From Chara braunii (lineage: Eukaryota > Streptophyta > Charophyceae > Charales > Characeae), in NCBI GenBank assembly GCA_003427395.1, contig BFEA01000047.1, positions 140,405-174,853 on the forward strand: a stretch of 34,449 nt of DNA. The letters are read 5' to 3'. Shown here in pieces: positions 19,430 through 28,599 of the stretch. The notes under the pieces are model-generated. The model made no database searches. It was not told the origin of the DNA and saw only the letters and a program-made list of their open reading frames with translations. A program made the translations under genes and the position numbers. Position 1 is the first letter of the stretch, and every line of letters begins with the position of its first letter.

Positions 19430-19800
19430 CAGGTGTTGAGCACATCGGTCCCTTACAGGGGACCTTCCTGACCGCGTCACGCAGGATTTTGTAGGAATTG
19501 TCGTGTACAACGTTTGCCTCTCCGGTCATGTGTATCAGCCATACCTCTCGCAAACCCCTACGACACGATAGGACAATGTGAGGTACAACTTCCCTCCCCC
19601 CATGGGAGCTGTCACCATCCCTTAGATGGGCGTATCCCCGCCGAGTTACCGAACCACACGTGAAGATTTTTCGTATGCAATCGCAGAGGTGGCCCGACCG
19701 AGGGCGTTTCTCGTTTGCTCTAGCATAAGGGCTACGCGCAGTTAACGCCTGGATCGGACTCGTGCACAAATTGTCGCCCGAGGCGCTGATCTCTCGAATG
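19430..19800 (+). repeat. Composite repeat, truncated copy E
   Basis: Plus-strand copy of the first part of the GC-rich core: CATCGGTCCC, CGCGTCACGCAGGA, CAGCCATACCTCTCGC, GAGGTACAACTTCCCTCC, CGTATCCCCGCCGAGTTACC, GCAATCGCAGAGGTGG and CTAGCATAAGGGCTAC. It is cut off shortly after the GTAGCATAG landmark, close to the point where a possible LTR starts (19889). Copies D and E are head to head. Confidence 0.75.
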
Positions 19801-19888
19801 CAATCCTGCGCTGGTCGAACAGGACGGTCAAATCTAACCACATGATGCATGGCTCAGCATGCGGCTGTGAAGCCCGCGCTAATCTTTT

Positions 19889-20340
19889 ACTGTCGCGACC
19901 CCTGCCGGATCCGATAACTACTTCAACCACATGTCAGCTTGCTGTATGGCAGGATGCCAAGCCTGCGTGGTTCGATGGGAAAGTCCTGCGACGAAACCTG
20001 GCATCCCGCATGGCCTTATGGACAGGTAAGCGAGCGGACGCCTGGTACGCAGTGGGAGTACACGGGCAGACGCTCAATACACAGCGGAGGGCCGGGACAC
20101 CGCGCCCTCCGACATGATACCAAACCCCCGCCCAGCGTCCCCGCTGCGCCAAAACGACGTAGGCAGTTAATATAAGGCAGCGAGATTCAGCAGTGCACTC
20201 ACTCATTTCCACTGTAACTTGCGGTAAAGTCCTTCATTGTAGCTTTGCGCTAACTGGCACCTCACACCCCCGTAGTACACGCATCCTCTCTCTTTCTTCC
20301 TCACTATACACAACAGTCCACGGGATTTGAGTAATCGATA
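19889..20340 (+). mobile_element. Possible solo or 5' LTR
   Basis: Starts TGTCGCGACCCC, a common style of Ty3/Gypsy LTR terminus. It contains TATATAAGG-like AATATAAGGCAGCG at about 20169, followed by a CAGTGCACTCACTCATTTCC start-site-like stretch. The 3' boundary is unclear (CACAACA at about 20308-20314 is one candidate), and I see no second LTR or target-site duplication. An Arg/Gly-rich frame follows, as expected for a gag leader. Weak support. Confidence 0.3.
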
Positions 20341-20424
20341 TATTCTTTCTGCTTCTGTCATTTGGTGTTCTCTTCTTAGGCTTTCTTTTAATATCTACCC
20401 TACCACATCGTATATTTTTTCATT

Positions 20425-20950
20425 TTTTTTGCACCACGCCTGAGGCACGTCGAGGACAGGGAAGAGGAAGAGGTGGTAGGGCAGAGAAGGCGAGTGACGA
20501 GTCGCCAGCTCGCGCACGACGCGAGCTCAGTTAAGAGGAGGAGGAGGAAGAATTGTGAGGATATGGTTCTTATACGATACCATACCCTCGTCACCCTCTC
20601 GCTGGTTCGCACGAAATAACTCCATTCCCAACAAAGATGGAGTATTATCAGAAGAAGTATGAGGCGCGCTATGATGCTCCAAGCTCCTCCTCTCCTTTGT
20701 ACTCGCCTAGAGCCCCTATTACCCCCACGGCAAGTAGAGCCTTAGTGCCTATTCCATCAACCCCTATCCCATGTACAATTTCTCCCTCTTCTCATCTTGG
20801 TGACGATACTCTTTTCTTCATTTTCTTTCTCCTTTCTTTACTTCAGATTGAGTTCATGATTGTCTTCTACATCCTGTATAAGCGCGACTTTCTCCAGAAT
20901 TTTGGAATCTTCTCCTTTCAAACCGTTTGTTCATGCCACCTTTTATAGCG
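20425..20950 (+). pseudogene. Possible gag-like 5' coding fragment
   Basis: Just downstream of the possible LTR, a plus frame reads ARRGQGRGRGGRAEKA (about 20440-20500), ends at a stop near 20531, and then a 103-codon ATG frame (20637-20948) begins MEYYQKKYEARYDAPSSSS with a Ser/Pro-rich stretch. The later part is hydrophobic and less protein-like. It could be a gag start or the first exon of a host gene. No domain identified. Confidence 0.22.
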
Positions 20951-22360
20951 TTCCTGGCTTGAGAGTTTGGGTATCTTAAGGCCGGGGATGCAAGTTCCTT
21001 GTGAACCAGGGCACTCTATCGGCCACCAAGTAAAATTTAAGAAGCATTGCTTATTAGTTTTTTCATTCACGACTTAGCTTTGACTTTTTATTGTCTTGCA
21101 ATCCGAATTTTCTTTTTGACCTCTTCAGTGGAAAAGTCACCTCGCTTCCCACTTCTCATAATGCTTTCTTAGGTATCATTCATCTGCTCCTATGAGCACT
21201 CGCTGTCAGCAGTATCAGGGGTGAGGCATACCAAACCCTTTCCTTGTTCTTTGGCTTGAGTGAGACGTCTTTTCAACTTCTCAAGCAACTCCGGGGATAC
21301 CAAACCCCATTCTCTTTTTCTCTGGTCTGAGTGAGGTGTGCCCTCAACTTCTCAGGTATACAAAAGGGGGATACCAGACCTTTTTATTTTTCTCTAACCT
21401 GGGAGCTTTAGATGAATCTGCATGATCCTGCAAAATAGCAAGTTCCACAGACCAACAAGCAAGATCCCAACATGCAAATCCTTTGACAAGCAGTCATCAT
21501 GCAATAATTAAATAAAATTAATAAATTTAAAACTCTTAATATGATAATAGGTAACATAAACAATCCCTTTCACCCAAGAGTTATTGATTGCCTTGGTTTT
21601 GGCCTACCACTAGCCAAAAATGGCAAACCTCCCGTCAGTCTGACATACCTTATTCGGCCCGTTTTAGGCCAGGACCAATCAGACCATTTGTCTTAACGAC
21701 CCCTTTAACCTCCCTCCAGGTCAGGACCACCATACTCACTACTCCAATATGGTGACCCTTTGACACTCTCACCAGGACACCCAGACTATAGCGGGTCTGG
21801 TCACCCTATGATAGTAGACCTTCCGCAAGTCAAACTATCCCGTATCCGGATCTGACCACTGCGGTAGGGGACTGGCTCACCCACCAGTTTTTCACCTAGG
21901 GCGCTGGCTGCCCCACCCAAATTTTTGAACATGGGACCCGGTCTAACCACGGTTCTAGGCTCTGGCAGACCTCACTGGATTGCATCCTGTGACTGCAGGG
22001 TTCCAGCTGACTCATTTTGACCTCACAGTCCAGACTCCCGGAGTCTTAGCCTCATTCAACTACGAAATTCGACACTCGCGTTGGGGACCTGCCGACCCCA
22101 CCAAATTGCAACCTACTGCGGTAAGGCTCTGGCTGACCCCGATAATCAATGCATCTTTAGGTCAAAGAAGAAAACCCCAAGCACAGATAGTCAAACAAAC
22201 ATATCAAGCTCACAGTCAGACAACTCATGCCCCAGATAACAGAACAAACATTTTTCAAGAGACGTCCCTTCAGTATCAAGAGGCACTGAACAACAACAAG
22301 CGACAACCGACAATGCACTTCCTTGAGACCTCATTTCAACCTCAGAAAATACAAAGAGTT
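20951..22360. repeat. Repeat-rich noncoding stretch left of the Gypsy element
   Basis: 21223-21410 holds three degenerate units about 73 bp long around GGGGATACCAAACCC, TTCTCTGGTCTGAGTGAG and CTCAACTTCTCAGG. 21590-22140 holds loosely repeated CTGACCAC, GCGGTAGGG, CTGGCTCACC blocks reminiscent of the 63-bp array. The 3' LTR of the minus-strand Gypsy element would be expected here or just to the right, but I could not match its ends. A 136-codon frame (21980-22390) runs through the repeats and has no recognisable domain. Confidence 0.5.
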
Positions 22361-22680
22361 GATCCCAGAGAGGTCTCTTCCCTCATCTGAGAATACTTAA
22401 GAGACCTCTCGTCAACCTCAAGGAAGTATAGAAATACTGACTCCAGATAGGTCTTTTCCCTCATCTAGGACAGAAGATAGGCAACTTAGTTAAGAAACAC
22501 GAAGTCCTCATGCTGACAACTCTCTGGTCAAGCAAGGTTGAACTTCTTTATGCCTATCTTCTTGATAGCTCTATTGGACAGACAACTTAGTCAAAAGGCA
22601 CAAAGTCCCTCCACTGACAACTCTCTAGTCAGGTAGAGCTGAACTTTTTTTATGTCTGTCAGATTCCTCCTCATCATAAT
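22325..22680 (+). repeat. Two short segmental duplications
   Basis: AGAGACCTC...TCAACCTCA followed by AGGTCTcTTCCCTCATCT occurs at about 22321-22390 and again at about 22400-22467. A second block, CAACTTAGT, AAGTCCT, CTGACAACTCTCTgGTCA, GAACTT and TATGtCTaTC, occurs at about 22477-22570 and again at about 22580-22670. Confidence 0.75.
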
Positions 22681-23025
22681 ATCAAAATTGGTTACTCTTG
22701 TATTACAGCCACGAGTTTCTCTGAACTTCATATCACTGCAACTGCACTTTACAGTTACTTCCCGCTCAGAGATCTGATGCTCGCGGATCGACTACGACCC
22801 AGTATTTATGACACTTTGATCTCATCGTCTCTGTCACTTATAGAAATAATGAAATTAGTTCAAAATGCAGAAACAAGTACAGATCATTCGAAAAAAAATT
22901 ATCATGCTCCTCGTGTCAGTATTTGACATGCTGAAAATTGACATACTGAATTGAAAATGCAAGAGTAGTTAAAGTCTGTCGAAACTCTTGTCTTTGATAT
23001 GCCTCTCTATCTCACTATATTGTTC

Positions 23026-23340
23026 TCAGTTTTCTGAAACAACCCTCTTATTGGATGGTTGACTTTTCTTTCCCTTCCTTGTGATCATTGTAGGGACCAG
23101 ATTAGAGTCTCTGAAGATGAACTTACGAAGTCTTGACCCTGATACCATATCATGGACTCTTGAACCATTCATCTCTGATATCTCATAGACCTTGCCTTCT
23201 GCTTCACCTGTAATCCTGTAGGGACCGAACCATGTGGTCTCCAATCGTTTGATCCACTTAGTCTCAAGGGAATTGTCGGATTGGAGAACAACCTCACCAA
23301 CATTTAGTTTCTTTTTCCTTATGTATCTTTTCTTCTTCAA
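23026..23340 (-). pseudogene. Integrase C-terminal GPY/F module
   Basis: An open frame of 104 codons. KLNVGEVVLQSDNSLETKW (residues 11-29) is followed by RLETTWFGPYRITGEAEGKV and YEISEMNGSRVHDMVSGSRL, then LRKFI and a basic tail. The WFGPYRI box is the hallmark GPY/F module found after the integrase core in Ty3/Gypsy elements, where it helps multimerise the enzyme and choose target sites. It continues in frame from the integrase core to the right after two or three stop codons. No chromodomain follows. Confidence 0.85.
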
Positions 23341-23559
23341 TCTCTCTTAGTCTGACAATCTGTTGGTTATCATTGTATCTGCAACATCCATTACTGCTTG
23401 ATCAACCTATGATATCTGTCTCATTCTGATCTGAAAAAACTCTGAGATATAATATTTTATGTCACTCTCTTGACTTGACCATGTTTTGATTACACTCTCA
23501 ATAGACAGAGTAGCATACCGGTCATACCACAAAGTGAATGGAGCATAACCAGTGATTCT

Positions 23560-24069
23560 CTTGACAATTATATTGCCGACATGAACTGGAACTCTGAGTA
23601 CTTTCGGTCAGTTACTGAGGTTCCCTTCACACCATTTAGCCAATAAATTTTTTAGAGTTTTGTGACCTCTCTCGACAGGTGCATTTGCTTGAGAATGGTA
23701 AGTAGTTACATATTGAATTCTGACACCCAGTCTGAATGTATTTTTTCTTACAATCTCATTTCTAAATCCAGATCCTCAGTCTGAGACAAACTCTTTGATG
23801 AAGGGATACCTGAGATAAATTTTATCTCTCCAGTCAGCCACTTGCTCGGTTGTCTTCCTCTCCAGAGTTTTTGCCTCAACATACCTAGAAAAAATATCTC
23901 TCATGTTCAGTATGTATCTCATACCACCCTTGTCTAGGGGCATGGTGATGAGATCCAAGTGGACCCGGTTGCCTGACTCTACCAGGATAATAGAAAATAA
24001 AGGCTCGATCATCCTTGTTGTATACTTCTTCTGCAATAACACATATGACTTACAAAATCTATAAATCAT
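23560..24069 (-). pseudogene. Integrase catalytic core
   Basis: The reading starts FCKSYVLLQKK, where the last Cys of the H2C2 zinc finger is replaced by Tyr. NRVHLDLITMPLDKGGMRYI (first catalytic Asp in HLDLI) follows, then FSRYVEAKTLERKTTEQVA, KEFVSD (second Asp) with a stop directly after it where RG normally stands, then TYHSQANAPVERGHKTLKNL containing the catalytic Glu. Distance and order fit the DD(35)E retroviral integrase core. There is a further stop near 23617. All three acidic residues survive although the frame is interrupted. Confidence 0.88.
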
Positions 24070-24310
24070 CTCTTATGTCGGACAAAAAATATAGTTTAAC
24101 TGTCTTAGAGTAAGCTGCTTCAACAACTCTATGACCACCAACAACCTCCTCGTGTAGAGCAACAATTATATCTAGTTGTCTTTCTTTTCCACAGACAACT
24201 CTAAGTGGAGGTAAACCTCTCTTGGCATCCACAAAGAGGTGACCTCTCCTTAGTCTGAATTTTTTTCTTGAATTTTTGCAGTAGTATTTCTTTAGTTGTT
24301 CTATTTTCAT
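24050..24310 (-). pseudogene. Integrase N-terminal H2C2 zinc finger
   Basis: An 83-codon frame with LPPLRVVCGKERQLDIIVAL followed by HEEVVGGHRVVEAAYSKTV. HEEVVGGH supplies the two His of the HX3-5H...CX2C finger, and the Cys pair lies in the next frame as FCKSY, with the second Cys lost. A stop after DIRDDL and a start of the next frame at 24069 separate the halves. This finger normally helps hold viral cDNA ends. Confidence 0.8.
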
Positions 24311-24399
24311 CCTCTTTCCAATATCTTGGTAACTTTCATTATACTCCTAAAAAATGAAAGAATATTTTTTTCTTTCTTTTCAATTTCTTCCTCACTCTA

Positions 24400-24660
24400 T
24401 GACCCAAAGTTTTCCCCCATCTCATGGGCAGCCACAATTGCTGCATTGACTTTGGCATACTAATCGTTTTGCTCTTCTTCTTCTTCCTTTTCAAGAATTA
24501 ACTCATAAACATAAGCATCAAGGATTTATCCCCAACTGTCTCTTTCTTCAGACCATAAGCTCCATTTATAGGAACTTGGCGCCTTATAATATTCATCGTC
24601 TACTTTATTTAAGAAATTATCAATATAGGCAGATTCCTTAATTGTCCCATTGATATCTTC
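24400..24660 (-). other. RNase H-integrase spacer
   Basis: Acidic linker sequence readable with stops: KVDDEYYKAPSSYKWSLW, then YELILEKEEEEEQND and KVNAAIVAAHEMGE. No catalytic motif is visible, and this is a variable region in this clade of Gypsy elements. Confidence 0.6.
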
Positions 24661-25090
24661 ATCTTCTTCTTTTCTCCATTCAGTTCGACTCATGTCATCT
24701 ACTCGGTTCTTTTCAGTGAGAATTTTTTTCAGTTTAAAATCAAAAGTTCAGATAAAGGTAATCCACTTAATTACCGTTGGATTCATTTGTTGATGTCTTT
24801 TAATAACACCTATCACAGCAGATGCATCAGTCCTTAGGGATGAATCTCCTTTCAAGTACATAGTGTCTGAAGCACCTGAGGCAATGGATGATTGCTAGTA
24901 ACGCTTTTCTAAACCGGTATATCCTCTTTTTGTAGAGTTAAAAGTTCTACTGTCAAATCTCATGGGTCTTTCTTTTCCATTCCTGTCTTTCTGAATCAGC
25001 ACACCACCAAGAGTTACTGGTCCCCCATCTGCCTCAATGGTGAAGGGTCTTTCCTCTTCATCATCGCAGAAAGACAACCCCAACACTACA
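24660..25090 (-). pseudogene. RNase H domain (Ty3/Gypsy type)
   Basis: FTIEADGGPVTLGGVLIQKD and then RPMRFDSRTFNSTKRGY give the RT-RNase H junction and the first acidic residue of RNase H. Downstream, MNPTVIKWITFI, a stop where Trp is usual, then TFDFKLKKILTEKNRVDDMS are the family's end of RNase H (conserved Asp in the VDDMS block). RNase H removes the RNA strand during minus-strand DNA synthesis. At least three stops or frame shifts lie between 24895 and 24660. Confidence 0.82.
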
Positions 25091-25110
25091 CCTAAATCTT
25101 TTAATTTTTA

Positions 25111-25330
25111 TTGTAAAGTTTCCACTCCGATCTGTCTTTTCGCAGTCCAAGATAAGTCAGTTTCTTGTCTCACCATCTCTCTTAGAGGTTCTGCAAGGGT
25201 TGCAAAATGAGGAATGATTCTTGTAAAGTTTTCACTGCGATCTGTCTTTTCTCAGTCCAAGATAAGTCAGTTCTTTGTCTCACCATCTTTCTTAGAGGTT
25301 CTGCAAGGGTTGCAAAAAGAGGAATGAAAA
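25111..25330 (-). repeat. 110-bp tandem duplication in the RT tail
   Basis: 25111-25220 and 25221-25330 are adjacent copies with about ten mismatches, both starting TTGTAAAGTT and including GTCCAAGATAAGTCAG and AGAGGTTCTGCAAGGGTTGC. 110 is not a multiple of three, so the duplication shifts the frame between RT and RNase H. Confidence 0.95.
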
Positions 25331-26060
25331 TCCTCCAGAACCCACAGACACCCAATAAGCTTCTGACGTCTCTCACTCGCTTGAGTGACAGAGGACAGTT
25401 CATAATTTTATCTATCTTCTTAGGATCAGGGTTCATATCCTTAGAGAAACATATAAAATTCACGATGGTTACCTCCGCTTGAAAGAGGAGGGATTTTGGT
25501 CCACTGACAGTCAAATTGTATTTTTGAAGTCTTTCTAGGACCATCTTTACTCCTTCAGCATGTTCGCAAACAAATTTTCTGATTCCATCAGCGACCAAAG
25601 TCTCATCTCTTACTATGGGTCATTTCACAGGGTTATCTCAAGAGAGATGTTCTGCATGACTTGGATCATATCCCTCTGAACCACTGCCACACCATTGGTC
25701 AAACCTTGAGGTACCACGCACATTTGAATGAGGTCCCTCGGCATATGCATGACAGTCTTTGGTCCGCTAGTGGGATCAATGAGAAACTGATCATAGTCAG
25801 AATATAAATCAATTAAGGAATAAATGCATTAACCAGCAAAGGATTCAGAAAGGAGATCGACATTAGGAAGACTACCTGCATCACGTACCGTTCCTGAATT
25901 GAGTTTCTGAAGATTTTGTATCCATCTAAGTCCACCCCCTGGTTTCCAAAATTAAAATCGGTGGTTAGCATACGGTGCATTAACAAGTTCAACAACATCA
26001 GAGACATTATTTTTGTCAAGATATTTTACCACCTCTGCCTCTTCCTTTAGGGCATACTTG
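25182..26060 (-). pseudogene. Reverse transcriptase, YxDD box missing
   Basis: Blocks in order: PGGGLRWIQNLQKLNSGTVR near 25890-25945; YSLIDLYSDYDQFLIDP near 25775-25815, holding the first catalytic Asp; MCVVPQGLTNGVAVVQR near 25670-25725; then FVCEHAEGVKMVLERLQKYN, LTVSGPKSLLFQAEV, VRDVRSLLGVCGFWRIFI and LAEPLRKMVRQ in a 138-codon frame (25182-25598). Between VMQNISLEITL and ETLVADG the expected YxDD catalytic box and the following PIKGPK-type segment are replaced by a short stop-containing string (25610-25635). The enzyme is therefore inactive. The wording of these blocks is what suggests a charophyte-type Gypsy element. Confidence 0.9.
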
Positions 26061-26388
26061 GTTGGTCTGTCATTCTATGGGATATGATCAACTGTCAAAA
26101 TTTTTGCCATCTTAATCATATGCACATCCAATCGTCCTCTTTCTTCATCATTAAAAGAGAATGCACCAGATAATTTATTATCTTTAGGCTTGATGAATTG
26201 GTCTGAGTCTATCTTCATTGTGTCAAATTTTTCCCTAGTGACCCTGTTCCCCAATTTTGCAAACTCTCTCAATGGTTTAATAATTCTCCTTTCTTTTTTC
26301 AGTACCTCATTGTAATCATGTTCTATTAGGACCGCCACCGGGTTCTTTTTCACCCCCTCAGGCTTGTATTTTCTGTTTGACTCAGTGA
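26061..26388 (-). pseudogene. Pol segment between linker and RT
   Basis: A 92-codon frame with GAFSFNDEERGRLDVHMIKM and ILTVDHIP, then a stop at a Trp position and NDRPTKYALKEEAEVVKYLD in frame. The pattern F-x-D-E-E-R-G-R-L-D ... V-x-H-x-P-W is typical of the region just ahead of the RT fingers in this Gypsy clade. Confidence 0.7.
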
Positions 26389-26800
26389 CTATTTTTCTAA
26401 AAAAGGATGAGTTGATGCAAACTTTAATTCTATTTTTTCATCAATGGTCTTTTTGAATGTTTCAATCTGTCTATCCTCATCTTTGAGTTTACCAAGAGTT
26501 TTCACCATCTTTGAAATCTGATTAATTTCAGTTAAGACTTCCTCCTTGACCTCTTGCTTGTCTTTTCCTTTTATCTTCCTTATCTTCTCAACAGATTCGT
26601 CCCTTCTGATTGAGTTAGCTGATACCTTATGCTTATAATAATGGGAAGTGCAGGTCATAAAAGTCTGTTCCTGTGCAGTCTCTGGATCTTGCAAGCCAAT
26701 CCAAGACGACCCTTCATGATTGGAGAACTGGACAACTTTCATCCTGTGCAAGAACGGAGTGCCCAAAATACAATCATAGGTTCCTATCACAATGACTACA
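26389..26800 (-). pseudogene. Protease C-terminus (second copy) and linker
   Basis: A 133-codon frame. TYDCILGTPFLHRMKVVQFS is the ILG-motif end of a retropepsin domain (flap-to-C-terminal ILGxPFL), followed by a Lys/Glu-rich linker to RT. The same ILGTSFLHRMKVVQFF block occurs 307 bp to the right, so this protease end is duplicated. ILGTPFLHRM here is closer to the usual family wording than the right copy. Confidence 0.75.
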
Positions 26801-27093
26801 ACCCATGGGCTTGCACTTTGTGCCTAATCAAACTCGCATAGTCACTATGGGAGAAGAATTTCATTTCTTAGCACATGACGTTCTCCACCTTGGCAAAGGC
26901 TCGAAGAGCAGACGCTTCGCGTCAGACGCTTCGCGTCTGAATCCCACGGGCTCGTCAACAGAGTTGCTTCGTCCAAAAAATCATAGGAAACACTTCTGCA
27001 AGCCAATCCAAAACGACCCTTCATGACTGAAGAACTGGACAACTTTCATCCTGTGCAAAAACGAAGTGCCCAAAATACAATTATGGTCTAGAT
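26690..27093 (-). repeat. 307-bp-period direct duplication of protease end
   Basis: 26691-26783 and 26998-27090 share GCAAGCCAATCCAA, GACGACCCTTCATGA, AACTGGACAACTTTCATCC, TGTGCAA and AGTGCCCAAAATACAAT with about nine differences. Between them lies unrelated sequence including a GC-rich hairpin pair at 26910-26939. Confidence 0.92.
26910..26939. repeat. Twin GC-rich hairpins
   Basis: The 14-bp AGACGCTTCGCGTC occurs twice in tandem. Each forms a hairpin, GACGC-TTC-GCGTC, and the second extends to CAGACGC-TTC-GCGTCTG. It is GC-rich in an AT-rich retrotransposon and lies within the insert between the two protease-end copies. Confidence 0.9.
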
Positions 27094-27310
27094 CTGGTAC
27101 CACAAGTCCCAATTGTTCAACTGACATCATCCCAACCCTGATGGGCAAATTGTCAATAACCATGTCACGAAGAGCTCTCCCGCAATATTACTTAGTGTAC
27201 GCTTTGAGAGCCTATTAAGGGTCAGATCGCAAACCTTCATAGTCCTCTAGGAAAGAAATATCATTTCCGCCCCAGAGTCCACTAGGGCTCGGATGCGAAT
27301 CTCGTCTTAC
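26975..27310 (-). pseudogene. Retropepsin-like aspartic protease
   Basis: RIRALVDSGAEMIF places the catalytic DSGA at 27268-27279. A stop follows six codons later, then in another frame GRALRDMVIDNLPIRVGMMS and PDLDHNCILGTSFLHRM give the flap and the ILG-type C-terminal motif. DSG/DTG...ILG spacing fits Ty3/Gypsy protease, which cleaves the Gag-Pol polyprotein. Frame shift and stop make it inactive. Confidence 0.82.
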
Positions 27311-27319
27311 ATCCAGGTA

Positions 27320-27770
27320 AAGTCTTGTTGATCTGATTGGGGAAGAATGATCCCAGGTAATTAACTTTCATAATTTTCTTCTCAATTAACTTTTTTAGTT
27401 CCTCTCTCAATTTTGGTGCTAACGTCATTGCCTCCTTAAAAGGCAAAGTCACTTCTGTTTCTTCTAACATCTTTGTAATTACATCCGTAATTACAGTTTC
27501 ACCTTCTAGTTCACTCTTGAGGATAAATTTATCTTCTTCCCTTGCTCAATTTTTCTAGATTGAGGGTCTGGTTCTTGATCATCAAGAATGTCAATTAGAG
27601 TTTCTTTGACCTTTCTTTTCTTCTTTTCCTCCATCATTTGAGGTGTGAAACGTGCTTAAAGATTCCTTACTTCTCTAATCACCTCATTGGGTTCCATGAC
27701 AAGTTCATGTGGTAGATCACCGTCGAAAGACATCGTGTTGGCCGAACAAGCGGACTCGCTAGGTGAAAAT
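27320..27770 (-). pseudogene. Gag-protease spacer
   Basis: A 62-codon minus frame (27282-27470) reads EETEVTLPFKEAMTLAPKLR and then EELKKLIEKKIMKVN, a helical-looking charged stretch ahead of the protease. Further right, short acidic pieces with stops continue towards gag. No catalytic motif. Confidence 0.5.
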
Positions 27771-27774
27771 GTTA

Positions 27775-28119
27775 TTAACTCAGAAGAAGTTTAGAACCAT
27801 AACTCTCCCTTAATGAAAGCTCGCTCAGAGAAGCCTCGTCAAACATGTCTTCCACTAAAGTTAGGGATTGCAGTGGTAATTCGATCAATGAGAAAGGGTC
27901 ATCGGTTTTCTGTACAAGTTCCTCAGGTAAGTCACCAATGAGGAAGTGAAAATTCACATGGGTCTTTCTCTTCTTCTTTTTCTTCATCTTCTCTTCATGT
28001 TTAAGGGCAAGAAGTCTCATACCTCCAGGATGTCTGGGATCTAGTTTGTTCCATGAACTGTCACATACATGACTCATTTCATCCTTCTTAGTCACCCCAC
28101 TCTTCACATCCTCCTCCAA
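27775..28119 (-). pseudogene. C-terminal gag segment after zinc knuckle
   Basis: A 114-codon frame starts 7 bases after the last zinc-knuckle Cys. It contains VCDSSWNKLDPRHPGGMRLL and then a run of Lys (EEKMKKKKKRK), an acidic Leu/Ser-rich tail and no known domain. The position between the knuckle and protease suggests the end of Gag. Confidence 0.5.
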
Positions 28120-28125
28120 AGGTTT

Positions 28126-28167
28126 ACAGTAGATGGAAGTATGACCTCCTTCACCATAATAATAACA
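28126..28167 (-). pseudogene. Gag CCHC zinc knuckle with Cys-to-Tyr change
   Basis: Minus-strand codons read CYYYGEGGHTSIYC: the CX2CX4HX4C spacing is perfect but the second Cys is Tyr (TAT for TGT). This RNA-binding knuckle packages the element RNA in working copies. The adjoining reading is YDECLKKSFV on its N-terminal side. Confidence 0.85.
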
Positions 28168-28233
28168 GACAAAACTTTTCTTTAGACATTCATCATACTT
28201 TCTTTTTATCCTGTTTCCTTTTCCACCATTTCC

Positions 28234-28428
28234 TCAATTCCTTCTTGACTTGAGGGGATCTATTTTTTTACCATAATTATCATCATCATCATCATCATCA
28301 TCATCTTCCTCATCTTCACTTTCAGCCTTCTTCTTCTCTTTCTCATCTGCAACATGATTAACACACATGTAGTTGGCCACAACCCGTTGAATTAAATTTT
28401 TCGCAATCAAATTGTTCCCTCTGCTCAT
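28234..28428 (-). pseudogene. Gag middle segment with poly-Asp tract
   Basis: A 64-codon frame has NLIQRVVANYMCVNHVADEK and then EDEEDDDDDDDDDN, encoded by a CAT/ATC trinucleotide run on the plus strand (28279-28310). The poly-Asp stretch probably grew by microsatellite slippage and is followed by YGKKIDPLKSRRN before the zinc knuckle. Confidence 0.6.
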
Positions 28429-28599
28429 ACCATTCTCGGTCTCCCAGTCTTTAGCCAGCGTACTGATCTAATCCAGTGACCACTTCTTGTGTGAGACCGT
28501 GGGCAAAGTTCTGACTATTACAACCATTTCATCTTTATTTGAAAGGGGAGTGTTGAGCTTGATTGAGAACAGTCTGTCTCTTATCATCTGTAAAATTAG

